DNA of 64,000 nucleotides from Venenivibrio stagnispumantis (GCF_900182795.1 NZ_FXTX01000007.1:1-64000), one strand, 5' to 3'. Positions 44,584-54,900 are shown, numbered from the stretch's first letter. Notes: a model not told the origin generated them from the sequence alone. Made by a program: numbers and translations.

Positions 44584-45492
44584 TTATTTTATTTCTACTA
44601 CCCAGTTTTTGTATTTTTCTATTTTCCCTCTTACTGCATCAAAATATATATTTTGTATAAATTTAGTTATTTTTCCTGGACTACCATCACCTATTACTCT
44701 ATCATCTATAATAACAACCGGAGATATTTGGGCTCCTGTTCCACAGAAAAAGACTTCATCAGCTACATAAAGTTCTGTTCTTGCAATATTTCTTTCTACT
44801 ACCGGTATATTGTTATCTTTTGCAATCTGGATAATTGCTTTTCTTGTTATTCCTTCCAAAATATCATCACTTACTGGTGGTGTTATTAATGTCCCATCTC
44901 TTACTATAAATATATTTTCTGCACTTCCTTCTGAAACGTATCCATTTTTATTTAAAACTATTGCTTCATCTGCACCGGCAAGTAATGCTTCCGTTTTTGC
45001 AAATGCACTATTTACATAGGCTCCGGTTACTTTAAGCCTTGGCGGTATCATATTATCATTTAATCTTGTCCAGGAAGATATTTTTGCTTTTATTCCTTTT
45101 GAAGTATCTATATAATCTCCAAGAGGCAATGTATATATAGCTATTCTTGCAGTATATCCAATTAGCTTAGGACTTATTTTTAAATCTGCGAAATAAACAA
45201 TTGGTCTTATATATACATCTTCTTTATAATTATTTTTCTTGATTAAGTCCTTTGTTATCTCTACAAGCTCATCTATCGTTTCATCTATACTCATATTTAA
45301 TATTTTCATATTTGTAAATAATCTCTGATAATGTTCTTTGAAAAATAATCCATACATGGTGTCATTTTCTTTATTATAATAAGCTCTTATTCCTTCAAAT
45401 ACAGCAGTTCCGTAATGAAAAGAATTTGTTTTTATGCTTATTTTTGCTTCATCTTCATGAACTATTTTTCCTTCAAAATAAACAAAAGACAT
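44584..45492 (-). CDS. ilvE: Branched-chain amino acid aminotransferase
   Basis: 302 residues, PLP fold type IV. Motifs HYGTAVFEGIRAY (27-39), the PLP lysine region VTGAYVNSAFAKTEALLAGADEA (with K in AFAKTEA near 158), GYVSEGSAENIFIV and FFCGTGAQISPV are all canonical. It transaminates Leu, Ile and Val keto acids. RBS GGAGG lies close to ATG. leuD at 17.3 kb belongs to the same pathway but is not linked. Confidence 0.95.
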   Translation of the reverse strand: MSFVYFEGKIVHEDEAKISIKTNSFHYGTAVFEGIRAYYNKENDTMYGLFFKEHYQRLFTNMKILNMSIDETIDELVEITKDLIKKNNYKEDVYIRPIVYFADLKISPKLIGYTARIAIYTLPLGDYIDTSKGIKAKISSWTRLNDNMIPPRLKVTGAYVNSAFAKTEALLAGADEAIVLNKNGYVSEGSAENIFIVRDGTLITPPVSDDILEGITRKAIIQIAKDNNIPVVERNIARTELYVADEVFFCGTGAQISPVVIIDDRVIGDGSPGKITKFIQNIYFDAVRGKIEKYKNWVVEIK

Positions 45493-45533
45493 CTATTTCC
45501 TCCAAAAATGAGATTAAAAATATTATAGCATAG

Positions 45534-45555
45534 AAGGGGGCTTTTTACCCCCTTT
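45534..45555 (-). terminator. Hairpin between sqr operon and ilvE
   Basis: AAGGGGG (45534-45540) and CCCCCTT (45548-45554) with a 7-base loop, directly after the small ORF on the minus strand. The U-run is poor on that strand, so it may be a stability element or weak terminator. Confidence 0.45.
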
Positions 45556-45559
45556 GATA

Positions 45560-45703
45560 TTAATGACCGGTTTTGAAACCTTTTTCTGCAAGTTTTACAG
45601 CTTTTAAAAAACGAAATGCAAGTGCAACTGCTCTAAAAAGTTGGAATATTATAGAATGCATTCTTTTTTTGTCTGAATCTGAAAATCTGAATTTTGCTTG
45701 CAT
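45560..45703 (-). CDS. Small basic protein downstream of sqr, unknown
   Basis: 47 residues: MQAKFRFSDSDKKRMHSII, then a hydrophobic-amphipathic stretch FQLFRAVALAFRFLKAVKLA and a basic end. It has a consensus RBS (GGAGGAAATAA) 7 bases from ATG, which argues that it is translated. It starts 14 bases after the sqr stop and ends before a hairpin, so it belongs to the sqr transcript. A membrane-associated helper of the monotopic SQR is possible, but no family was recognised. Confidence 0.55.
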   Translation of the reverse strand: MQAKFRFSDSDKKRMHSIIFQLFRAVALAFRFLKAVKLAEKGFKTGH

Positions 45704-45717
45704 ATTTATTTCCTCCT

Positions 45718-47148
45718 TTATGGTATTAATTTCCAGAATGGTTTTCCTTGTAATTTCCATAAAAATGCATAATGTAATCCAAGTTTAAACCAAGCTCCTG
45801 CTTTACCTGGTGCTACTATACACAAATCTAAATCTCTTCCATTTGTTTCAGGATATAATTTTCTGTTTCTTACAACCGGATAAATTGCTATTGTTCCTGC
45901 CATTCCACTAAATATACCATTTTTCATTGATGCTATACATAATCCCGGTGTTTCTGCCATTGATGCAGTATTTTGTGGTTCTCTTCCTTCTATCATATCA
46001 ATTATATTTAATGCTGCAGCTTTTCCTGAAAGTTCTGCTGTATAACCTGTTCTTGGAGGTGCCGGTGCAATTATTGTTCCATTTGGAGATTTACCCGGTT
46101 TGGATATGGGTCCCGGTGGTGCAAAAGCAATTCCTGCTGCGAATATATTTTTGTATATAGGATTTTGGTAAGTTTTAGGCCAATCCGGACCATCAAGTTC
46201 TTCATAAGGTTTGCCATAAACTGCATCAACTTTAACAAAACCTGCTGGATTACAAACTTTATCTTTTATATCATTTCCATCTTTATCTATCCATTTAATT
46301 GGTTGCCCTGCAAAAGGAGGAAGAAGCATAGCAAAATCATATTCTATCTCTTTAAATTCGCCATCTAAATTTTCAATATATATCTTTTTCTCATCTACTT
46401 TATGAACATGGCTTCTTATCTCATAATTTATTCCGTAATCATAAAATATACCTTCTGCACTCATTTCAGAAGTAAAAATAAGGGAGCCCATTTTAGCTTC
46501 AACACCATCTATTCCAGCATCACCAAGTCTTGGTTCATTTGATAGCCAAAGTAATTCTACCCTATCTCTTAATCCTCTACTTACCAAGTCATTATGAACA
46601 TTTGTAATGAATTCATAACCTGCTCCTTGGCAGGTACAAGTTCCATGTCCGGTTCCTATCACTATTTTTGCTTTATCTCCTTTTTCCAATCTTTTAACAA
46701 GTTCAAGATATGCTTTGGCTGTTTCTACTGCATGTGGAGGAGTACAAACAGAGTATGTATAACCTTTATCAGGACCAAGTCCGGGAGTTGCATCAAAATT
46801 TAATTTAGGACCTGTTGCCACAAGTAAAAAATCATAATCTAATCTTTCTGTTTGTCCTGATGATTTGTTTTGGATAATTACATAATTTTCATCAGGATGA
46901 ACCTCTGTTAAAAATGCCTGCTTATAATTAATCCCGAATTTGTCATAAACAGGCTTTAATTTAAACTGGGTTTTTTCAACAGGCCACTGTCCTACACCAA
47001 CCCAAATGAGAGAAGGAATGTAATTGAATGTTTCATTTGGCGTCACAACGGTAATCTCATGATTACCTTTGCCTTTTAGACCATCTGCTAAAATAAGTGC
47101 AGCATAATGGCCTGCAAATCCACTTCCTGCAATAACAATCTTTGCCAT
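45718..47148 (-). CDS. sqr: Sulfide:quinone oxidoreductase-like flavoprotein
   Basis: 476 residues with the FAD motif GSGFAGHYAAL (8-18) and later PNGTIIAPAPPRTGYTAELS (about 354-373). Cysteines suited to the sulfur relay occur at C135, C171/C173 and C414. A C-terminal amphipathic/aromatic end (LHYAFLWKLQGKPFWKLIP) fits membrane attachment. SQR oxidises sulfide and reduces quinone, feeding the bc1 complex. The cysteine spacing differs from classical type I SQR, so it may be one of the divergent SQR types or a flavocytochrome c-related enzyme. The FNR-type site lies 171 bases upstream. Confidence 0.85.
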   Translation of the reverse strand: MAKIVIAGSGFAGHYAALILADGLKGKGNHEITVVTPNETFNYIPSLIWVGVGQWPVEKTQFKLKPVYDKFGINYKQAFLTEVHPDENYVIIQNKSSGQTERLDYDFLLVATGPKLNFDATPGLGPDKGYTYSVCTPPHAVETAKAYLELVKRLEKGDKAKIVIGTGHGTCTCQGAGYEFITNVHNDLVSRGLRDRVELLWLSNEPRLGDAGIDGVEAKMGSLIFTSEMSAEGIFYDYGINYEIRSHVHKVDEKKIYIENLDGEFKEIEYDFAMLLPPFAGQPIKWIDKDGNDIKDKVCNPAGFVKVDAVYGKPYEELDGPDWPKTYQNPIYKNIFAAGIAFAPPGPISKPGKSPNGTIIAPAPPRTGYTAELSGKAAALNIIDMIEGREPQNTASMAETPGLCIASMKNGIFSGMAGTIAIYPVVRNRKLYPETNGRDLDLCIVAPGKAGAWFKLGLHYAFLWKLQGKPFWKLIP

Positions 47149-47319
47149 GACAAACCTCCTAAAAATTTAAATATTAAAATATTACCATATAATCTTTATT
47201 TAGTGTTAATAAATATTAATTAATTTTTATCATATACCTAAATTATAAAGTTAGCAACAATTAACCAAAATTTCATAAATTCAATTATTTAAATATTAAT
47301 GTATCCATTTATATTTTCA

Positions 47320-47333
47320 TTGATATATATCAA
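47320..47333. promoter_or_regulatory. FNR/CRP-family palindrome between sqr and ygfZ
   Basis: TTGATATATATCAA is a perfect TTGAT-N4-ATCAA dyad. It lies 64 bases before the ygfZ ATG and 171 before sqr on the other strand. For ygfZ, a site-centred promoter near -41 would start around 47368, with TTAAAATAAT nearby as -10. It matches the site upstream of petABC base for base outside the 4-base spacer. Confidence 0.58.
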
Positions 47334-47396
47334 AATCATAGAAAATTTTTATTTTCAGTTTAAAATAATTAAAAAATCTAATTATGAGGTTAAAAA

Positions 47397-48296
47397 ATGT
47401 ATTGGATAGAATTTAAAAAAGAAAAGGTAAAAGTTTTTGGTAAAAAATCCAAAATTCCTTTCAAAACAGGATTGCAAGATGAACATATTGTATTTCTTGA
47501 TAGTATTTTGACAAATGATATAAAAAAGTTAGAACAAAATAAATTTTATTATGCTTTAAAGCTAAATAAAAATGGTTATGCCGAAAAAGATTTTTTTGTT
47601 TTTAAAGAAGAAGATTTCTTTATTATTGACACAGATTTATCCGCTGATATTCTTATTGAAGAGTTTCAAAAATTGAAATTATCTTTAAAAGTTTATTTTG
47701 AGAAACTACAAGGATATAGACATTTTTATTTATTTGGAGAAGATGCAGAAGAGTTTATAAAAAATAGATTTGATATAACTTTAAATAATTTTGAGTTTAA
47801 AAAATTGGAAGATATATATATTGCTAAAAATCCGGTAAGATTAAACCAAATTGGTTTTGATATTTTTACAAAGAATGAAGATTTTATTAATCTTTTAAAA
47901 GATTTTAAAGAGATTTCTGAAAAAGATTTTGAAGATTTAAGAATAAAAAATTGTGTTCCAAAAATAGGAAAAGAGTTGAAGGAAGGGATTATTCCTCTTG
48001 AAACAAATATTGTGGATTATGCATTTAGTTTTAATAAAGGTTGTTATGTAGGACAGGAAGTAATAGCAAGGGTATATTTTAGAGGCAAATCACCAAGAAC
48101 ATTATCAAAATTTGAGATTTTAAATAATCTAAAAGAAGAAGAAAAAATAATAGAGGAAAAACCTATTGGATTTATTAGCTCTATTAATTCGGAAAATAAC
48201 TATGCTCTTGGATTTATACTTAGGGCAAAAGCAGAAGAAGGAAAAATATATAAAACTGAAAATAATGGAGAAATAAAACTTTTAAAAATATGTTAA
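47397..48296 (+). CDS. ygfZ: YgfZ/GcvT-like folate-binding Fe-S maturation protein
   Basis: 299 residues, family length. The hallmark K-G-C-Y-x-G-Q-E appears as NKGCYVGQEVIARVYFRGK (about 214-232). The N-terminal SILTNDIKKL (about 36-45) is the usual folate-domain start. YgfZ helps repair or assemble 4Fe-4S clusters using folate. RBS ATGAGG is present. It faces sqr across a 248-base divergent region with the FNR-type palindrome. Confidence 0.88.
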   Translation: MYWIEFKKEKVKVFGKKSKIPFKTGLQDEHIVFLDSILTNDIKKLEQNKFYYALKLNKNGYAEKDFFVFKEEDFFIIDTDLSADILIEEFQKLKLSLKVYFEKLQGYRHFYLFGEDAEEFIKNRFDITLNNFEFKKLEDIYIAKNPVRLNQIGFDIFTKNEDFINLLKDFKEISEKDFEDLRIKNCVPKIGKELKEGIIPLETNIVDYAFSFNKGCYVGQEVIARVYFRGKSPRTLSKFEILNNLKEEEKIIEEKPIGFISSINSENNYALGFILRAKAEEGKIYKTENNGEIKLLKIC

Positions 48297-48331
48297 AATA
48301 TCTTTAATTTAAAAAATTTGAGGTAAATGAT

Positions 48332-48572
48332 ATGAAAAAGTATCTTTCTATTTTTTTATTTCTTATTACTATATTTTATATTTCCTTTGGTTTAGAAGGT
48401 TCTACAAAAGGTTTTCCAAAAAAAGTATGCAATTATATTTATTGCAGTAGACCATTCAGCAAAAGTTACAATTATTGATAAGAAGGGCTATATCAGAGAA
48501 GAATTTATCTCTATGTATCTACCGGTAGATAAAATAGTAAAAGATGTAATTTATCTAATAAATGAAAATTAA
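48332..48572 (+). pseudogene. SCO1/SenC-like copper chaperone remnant
   Basis: The ATG frame gives a signal peptide (KKYLSIFLFLITIFYISFG) and stops after 48 codons. From about 48435 the next frame reads IIFIAVDHSAKVTIIDKKGY, then ending at TAA 48570-48572. V-D-H-S followed by a strand and I-D-K-x-G is the C-terminal part of SCO1/SenC proteins, with the His ligand. The CxxxC copper site and most of the thioredoxin fold are missing, so an internal deletion plus frameshift inactivated it. Confidence 0.55.
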
Positions 48573-48877
48573 ACCTTCCACCCAAGTTGTTTTAATTTTT
48601 CTTTACCTTCTTCTGAAATAAATGAGCTATTCCACGGTATTGTGAAATCAAAAGTTATATATATCTCTTTTTCTTTAAATTTTGATTTTAATTTATCTTT
48701 TACTGATTTTAATATAAAATTTTCTAATGGACAGTTTGGTGTAGTTAATGTCATAATTATAAATATTTTATTATTTTCTATTTTCACATTTTTTATTAAC
48801 CCAAGATTAACCAAATCTAATGGTATTTCCGGGTCATAAACCTCTTTTAATGCTTCTATAATATCAAACTCTGTCAT
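48569..48877 (-). CDS. DUF59/MIP18-like Fe-S assembly protein (SufT-like)
   Basis: 102 residues with EVYDPEIPLDLVNLGLIKNV (12-31) and TTPNCPLENFI (45-55), including the conserved Cys49, characteristic of DUF59/SufT proteins that aid Fe-S cluster assembly. Family length is typical. Its start overlaps the pyrC stop by 4 bases, and it converges on the SCO1-like remnant. Confidence 0.88.
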   Translation of the reverse strand: MTEFDIIEALKEVYDPEIPLDLVNLGLIKNVKIENNKIFIIMTLTTPNCPLENFILKSVKDKLKSKFKEKEIYITFDFTIPWNSSFISEEGKEKLKQLGWKV

Positions 48878-50151
48878 TGTTTATCTTTGTAAACCATTTT
48901 TCCATTATAAAATGTATATTTAACCTTTCCTACTAATTTTTTACCAAGTAATGGTGTGTTTTTACTTTTAGACAGGATTGTTTCTTCATTAACTTCCCAG
49001 CTTTCAAAAGGGTCAAAAATTGTAAGTTCTGCAATTTCTCCTTCTTTTAATGCCGGTGGTTTTATCCCTATCTTTTTCGCCGGGTTCGTTGACATTACCT
49101 CTACCAATCTATTTAAATCAAAATAATCTTTTTTCACAAGTTCTAAAACAATAGGTAAAGCAAATTGTAAGCCAATCATACCGGGTGGGCAGATATGTAA
49201 ATCCATCATTTTTTCGTTATGGCTATGAGGTGCATGGTCTGTTGCTACATAATCTATAATTCCGGAAGCAAGTGCCCATCTTGTTGCTTCTATATCTTGA
49301 TGAGTTCTAAGTGGTGGAGAAACTTTTGCTATACAGCTAAAATCTAAAAATTCTTCATCTGTAAGATAAAGATGGTGGGGTGTGACTTCTGCTGTTACTT
49401 TCGCTCCCATTGCTTTTGCCCAAGCTACTATCTCAACAGATAATTTTGAAGATATATGGCAGATATGAACAGGCATACCTGTTTGGATAGATAATATGCA
49501 ATCTCTTGCAACCATTGTATCTTCTGCTTCAGGTGGGAGTGGAGGGAGCCCAAGAGCTGCTGCTATTTCTCCTTCATGGGCTACGCCGTTATTTGAAAGA
49601 TTTAAATCTTCGCAATGGTCTGCCACAAAAGAGCCTATTGAACCGGCATATTCCATTGCTTTTCTCATAATAAAAGAATCCATTACTGGAGCACCGTCAT
49701 CTGTAAAATATACGGCTCCGGCATCTTTCAAAAGAGCCATCTCAGTGAGTTCTTTCCCTTTTCTACCCTTTGTTATAGCAGCAGAAGGTAATACCCTACA
49801 TAAACCTACTTCTTCTCCTTTTTCTATAATATATCTAACAATTGTAACATCATCTATTGCAGGCAAAGTATTTGGCATACATACGACTGTTGTATACCCA
49901 CCGGCAACTGCAGCCAAGCTTCCGGTATATATATCTTCTTTATAGGTTTGTCCTGGGTCTCTAAAATGAACATGTAAATCCACAAAAGAAGGTGTTATTA
50001 TCAAGTTTTCTGCGTTTATAACTTCTACTCCTGCAAATGGCTCTATATTTTTATCTATTTTTTTTATAACTCCATTTTCTATTAAAATATCAAATTTTCC
50101 ATTTAGATTATTTTCTGGGTCAACAAGATAGCCATTTTTTATAATTATCAA
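48874..50151 (-). CDS. pyrC: Dihydroorotase
   Basis: 425 residues of the class I amidohydrolase type. Metal ligands are in VDLHVHFRDPG (about 58-68), DHCED (about 177) and HICHISS (about 229), with catalytic DHAPHS (about 303). The Lys-carboxylation site of class I enzymes may be absent, as in Aquifex-type dihydroorotase. It cyclises carbamoyl aspartate in pyrimidine synthesis. Aquifex PyrC works in a complex with PyrB, not encoded here. Confidence 0.93.
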   Translation of the reverse strand: MIIIKNGYLVDPENNLNGKFDILIENGVIKKIDKNIEPFAGVEVINAENLIITPSFVDLHVHFRDPGQTYKEDIYTGSLAAVAGGYTTVVCMPNTLPAIDDVTIVRYIIEKGEEVGLCRVLPSAAITKGRKGKELTEMALLKDAGAVYFTDDGAPVMDSFIMRKAMEYAGSIGSFVADHCEDLNLSNNGVAHEGEIAAALGLPPLPPEAEDTMVARDCILSIQTGMPVHICHISSKLSVEIVAWAKAMGAKVTAEVTPHHLYLTDEEFLDFSCIAKVSPPLRTHQDIEATRWALASGIIDYVATDHAPHSHNEKMMDLHICPPGMIGLQFALPIVLELVKKDYFDLNRLVEVMSTNPAKKIGIKPPALKEGEIAELTIFDPFESWEVNEETILSKSKNTPLLGKKLVGKVKYTFYNGKMVYKDKQ

Positions 50152-50208
50152 CTCTTCTCTCCTTCTTTTTATTAATTTAAATTTAAAGAGATTTTAAATT
50201 TTGTCAAA

Positions 50209-50907
50209 CTATTGGATAACTTTCCCAAGTCTTTCAAACCTGATTAAAGATAATTTTTTCAAATCTATAGAAAAATATATAACAAATGCCTGACCTATAA
50301 TATAATCATCTGGCACAAATCCCCAAAATCTACTATCTTTACTATTATCCCTATTATCTCCCATAACAAAATAACTATTTGGTGGAACTTGCACAGGTCC
50401 AAAATCTGCTCCTATTCCATCTTCTATTTCCATAACTGTATAGCTGTGATTTTTTCCATCTCTTCTTGGTATTGTTTCTATATATCTTTTTACTTTTTCA
50501 TTTTCCTCTTCATAATAACCATCTTCTTTTCTTTTTAGAGGTTTTCCGTTTAGATAAACTATATCATCTTTAACCTCTACAATATCTCCCGGTAAGCCGA
50601 TTACCCTTTTTATAAAATCTACTGATGGGTCTTCCGGATATTTAAAAACTATTACATCTCCCCTATCAACCTGAGCTAACCTATTATTTTTATGATAAAA
50701 AGTTATATTTGTAAAAGGTATCCCTATATCCCAACTTCCATATACTAATTTATTTACTAATATAAAATCTCCTACCAAAAGAGAAGGTTTCATTGAACCG
50801 GAAGGTATATTAAATGCCTGAACGAAAAAAATCCTCACAATAGAAACAACTACTATAATAAATAAAATGGTTTCTATTAATCCTTTATACCCTTTATTAT
50901 CCTTCAA
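50209..50907 (-). CDS. lepB: Signal peptidase I
   Basis: 232 residues. One N-terminal membrane helix (about 11-30), catalytic S36 in NIPSGSMKPSL and K near 94 in DFIKRVIGLPGD (box D), and box E GDNRDNSKDSRFWGFV near 188-203. It removes signal peptides on the outer face of the inner membrane. It lies one base from the nuclease gene, probably in the purE-gltB operon. Confidence 0.95.
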   Translation of the reverse strand: MKDNKGYKGLIETILFIIVVVSIVRIFFVQAFNIPSGSMKPSLLVGDFILVNKLVYGSWDIGIPFTNITFYHKNNRLAQVDRGDVIVFKYPEDPSVDFIKRVIGLPGDIVEVKDDIVYLNGKPLKRKEDGYYEEENEKVKRYIETIPRRDGKNHSYTVMEIEDGIGADFGPVQVPPNSYFVMGDNRDNSKDSRFWGFVPDDYIIGQAFVIYFSIDLKKLSLIRFERLGKVIQ

Positions 50908-50908
50908 T

Positions 50909-51469
50909 TTATTCTCCTTTAAATAATCCTAATCCTTTCTCTCTTGCTTGTCTAAAACATTCTCTGAATTCTTCTTCATATTTTACATTTGGAGGCACCG
51001 TTAAAGGATAAGCATATCCATTGCAGATTATTTCTTTGTTTAGCATTGTTTTATCATCAAGCCATACATAAGCAAGTAATCTTCCGTATTTATCTCTTTG
51101 CTGAACATCAAACTCAAGATATACTTTCTGCCCCGGTTTTAGTTTTGAAGCTGTAAACTCTTTTGCCAATTTACCAAGCTCAACGATTTCTTGGACATTT
51201 TTACCGGTTTCTTTTTCCTGAATAAAAGCTCTTTTATTTACTCTGCTTTCCGGAGTATCTATTCCTATTAATCTAACCTTTTCTTGCATACCATTTAGAT
51301 TTACAACAATAGTGTCTCCATCAACAACTCTTACAAACTCTGCTTCTACCGTATTTTCTTTTTTTAATGGTTTATTTTCATTTTCTCCTTTGCAACTTAT
51401 AACAATCCAAATTAATAAAAAAGGAATTAGCAATAATTTTTTAAATCTCAATATTTTTAACCTCTTCAT
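50909..51469 (-). CDS. Staphylococcal nuclease-like lipoprotein
   Basis: 186 residues with a lipoprotein signal (LLIWIVISC, lipid Cys at 26). The SNase core follows: VDGDTIVV with metal-binding Asp, LIGIDTPE with catalytic Arg/Glu neighbourhood, and the conserved R-D-K-Y-G-R-L-L-A-Y-V. It would be a Ca2+-dependent nuclease anchored at the envelope, perhaps for nutrient DNA. Its 5' end overlaps purE by 29 bases, so an internal start is conceivable but would remove the signal. Confidence 0.88.
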   Translation of the reverse strand: MKRLKILRFKKLLLIPFLLIWIVISCKGENENKPLKKENTVEAEFVRVVDGDTIVVNLNGMQEKVRLIGIDTPESRVNKRAFIQEKETGKNVQEIVELGKLAKEFTASKLKPGQKVYLEFDVQQRDKYGRLLAYVWLDDKTMLNKEIICNGYAYPLTVPPNVKYEEEFRECFRQAREKGLGLFKGE

Positions 51470-51935
51470 TTGCTTTTAAAACTTTTTCTTTCATTTCTTT
51501 TCTATATTTTATTAATTTTTCTTTAATTTCCGGATAAGCAATTGATAATATCTGTGCTGCCAATACAGCTGCATTTGTTGCTCCGGCTTTTCCTACTGTA
51601 ACAGTAGCCACTGGAATGCCTGGTGGCATTTGAACCGTAGATAAAAGGGAATCTAATCCATTAAAAGAAGAGTTATCCATAGGAATACCAATAACCGGAA
51701 TATTTACTTTTCCTGCTATTGTTCCTGCAAGATGGGCGGCATAACCTGCTGCTGCTATAATTACTCCATAATTTTGTTCTGCTGTTTCGCAAACTTTTGA
51801 TACCTCTTCCGGTGTTCTATGGGCAGATAAAATATAAATATCAAAAGGAATTTCAAAATTTTTCAAAATTTTAAAAGCATCCTTCAAACTTTCTAAATCA
51901 GATTGGCTACCCATAAAGATAGCAACTTTTTTCAT
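51441..51935 (-). CDS. purE: N5-CAIR mutase (class I PurE)
   Basis: 164 residues with GSQSDLESLKDA (9-20), SAHRTPEEV (40-48) and GIPMDNSSFNGLDSLLSTVQMP (about 93-114), the class I signature. It converts N5-CAIR to CAIR in purine synthesis. The start overlaps the gltB stop by 4 bases. No other purine gene is near. Confidence 0.95.
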   Translation of the reverse strand: MKKVAIFMGSQSDLESLKDAFKILKNFEIPFDIYILSAHRTPEEVSKVCETAEQNYGVIIAAAGYAAHLAGTIAGKVNIPVIGIPMDNSSFNGLDSLLSTVQMPPGIPVATVTVGKAGATNAAVLAAQILSIAYPEIKEKLIKYRKEMKEKVLKANEEVKNIEI

Positions 51936-54900
51936 TTTCTAACCTCCAACTCATCTGTTTCTTGGGCTGCTTTTTCTACTACGGGTGGTACTACTTTTAC
52001 AAAATTGTTTATTTCTTCTTCAAAATTATCTATTATCTCTTTTGCTATTTGGCTATCTGTATAACCAAGATGTTTGATTATTAAATCTCTTATTTCTTTG
52101 ATATCTTCTTCTTCAAGCTCTGCAATCTTTACATAAGATGTATTTATTTTATCTTTTACTTCTTCCATTGGGTCATAGATATATAAAGTTCCTCCGGTCA
52201 TTCCGGCACCTATATTTATTCCGGTTTTGCCAAGTATTAAAACTGTTCCTGCTGTCATGTATTCACAAAGGTGGTCTCCTGCTCCTTCTGCAACTGCTAC
52301 TGCTCCACTATTTCTTACTGCAAATCTTTCTCCTACTATACCGGATATAAATACCTGTCCACCTGTTGCACCGTAGAGTATTGTATTACCTGCAATTACA
52401 TGTTCATGGCTTTTTCCTTTAAATTCTTTTGGTGGTTTTATTATTATTGTTCCACCTGCCATTCCTTTTCCTACATAATCATTAGCCTGTCCGGTTAGAG
52501 ATAATGTTAATCCTTTTACGCAAAATGCACCAAAACTTTGTCCTGCTGTTCCTCTCAAATTAAGCTCTATTTTTCCTCTTCTTAATCCTTTATCTCCATA
52601 TCTTTTAACTATTTCATGGGCTATTCTTGTCCCTATTGATCTATATGTATTTTTTACAACATAAAATCCGGCATAATTTTCATCTTTTTCTATATAAGGT
52701 AAAACATCTTTTAATATTTCTAAATCAAAAGGCTGTTTTGATGGTGGTATTTCATTAAATTCATATATAGATTTTCTTGGTTTTTCTGTTAATTTAGCTG
52801 TTTTTAAAATTTCTGATACATCAATATATTTTGCTTTGTAATGATTTTGAGGAATATTTGGTTTAAGTAATTCAGTTTTTCCTATTATCTCATCAAGGGA
52901 TTTATATCCCATATCTGCTAAGTATTGTCTTACTTCTGTTGCTAAAAATTCAAGATATTTAATAATATGTTCAGGAGTTCCGGGGAATTTTTCTCTTAAT
53001 CTTTTATCTTGTGTTGTTATTCCTACTGGACAGGTGTTTAAATGGCATTGTCTTGCCATTACGCAACCTTCTGCTATCATTAAGGCAGTTCCAAGCCCAA
53101 ACTCTTCTGCACCGAGTAATGCTCCGATTATAATATCTCTTCCGGTTTTTATTCCACCATCTACTCTTAATTTAACTCTATTTCTTAAATCATTTTCTAT
53201 TAATGCTTGTTGCACTTCTGAAAGACCAAGTTCCCATATAGAACCTGCATTTTTTATAGATACAAGAGGAGATGCTCCTGTTCCACCATCATGTCCTGAT
53301 ATATGAATAATATCTGCAAAAGCTTTTGCTACACCGGATGCTACTACTCCTATGCCTGTTTCGGCAACCAATTTAACTATAACTTTTGCTTTTGGATTTA
53401 TCATTTTTAAATCATATATTAATTGGGCTAAATCTTCTATTGAGTAAATATCATGGTGAGGTGGTGGTGATATTAATGTTATTCCCGGTTTTGCATGTCT
53501 TAAAAATGCTATGTATGCATCTACTTTTTTACCCGGAAGCTGTCCTCCTTCTCCCGGTTTTGCCCCTTGGGCTATTTTTATTTCTATCTCTTCTGCAGAG
53601 TTTAGATATTCAGGAGTAACTCCAAATCTACCTGATGCTACCTGTTTTATTTTGCTATTTTTTATTGTTCCATATCTTGCAGGGTCTTCTCCACCTTCTC
53701 CGCTGTTTGATTTTGCTCCTACCCTGTTTAATGCTTCTGCTATTGTTTCATGGGCTTCTCTACTTAATGCCCCTATGGACATACCTGCACCGACAAATCT
53801 TTTCATTATACTTTCTATCGGTTCAACTTCTTCTATCGGAATAGGTGGTCTATCACTTACTATTTCAAGTAAATCTCTTAGTTCAACCGGTTTTTCTGCA
53901 TAAGCATACTGGGTAAATGCTTTATATTCATCAAAAATATTATTTCTCACTGCTTTATGTAATGAAGTTAATGCTTTTGGGTTCCAAGAATGGAACTCTC
54001 CGCCTTCTCTTCTGTGTCTGTATTCTCCACCTTGAGGTAAATCTTTCAACTCACCGGAAAATGCCATATTAAATCTTGCAAGGGTTTCTGCTGCAATCTC
54101 TTTTAATCCTATTCCTCCTATTTTAGAAGGTGTTCCTTTAAAATATTTATCTATAATTTCTTTTGATATTCCGAGGGCTTCAAAAAGTCCGGAACCTCTG
54201 TAACTTTTGATTGTGGCTATTCCCATTTTAGACATTATCTTTAATAAGCCTTCATTTACGGCTTTTTTATAATTTGATACTGCTTCCTCAAAAGATAACT
54301 CAAATTTTTTATCTTCTACGGTTAAATTTTTTATTATTTGAACAGCCATATATGGATTTACAAGGGTAGCCCCATATCCTATTAAAAATGCTATACTATG
54401 AGTATCCCTTACCTCTCCACTATCTGCTACTATGCTACATTTGCTTCTTTTTCCTTTTGATGATAGATATGAATTTACTGCTGCAACTGCCAATCCCATA
54501 GGAATAGGTGCACCTTCTATGGATATATCCCTATCTGTAAGAATAATAATTTCTTTTCCGTTATCTACTGCCTCTTCTGCTCTTTTTGCTATATTTTCTA
54601 ATGCCGGCTCTAATGCAGCTTCATAAGGCTCAAATATTGTTGGTATTATTTCAACTTTATTCTCAAATCTTTTTATTAACTCTTCCATTTCATTATCAAA
54701 TATGATAGGCGAGGAAAATACAAGCTGTTTTGCATGCTCAGGAGTTTCTGTTAAGAAATTTTCTTTTTTACCTACATAAGTTTTTAAAGACATAACCTTC
54801 TTTTCTCTGATAGGGTCTATAGGTGGGTTTGTTACCTGAGCAAATCTTTGTTTAAAATAAGAAGCAAGCATTTTTGGTTTTTTGGATAAAACCGAGATAG

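Noticed and set aside
53034-53903. Several plus-strand open frames inside gltB
   Set aside because: They are shadows of the AT-rich gltB gene on the minus strand; none has an RBS or recognisable protein pattern.
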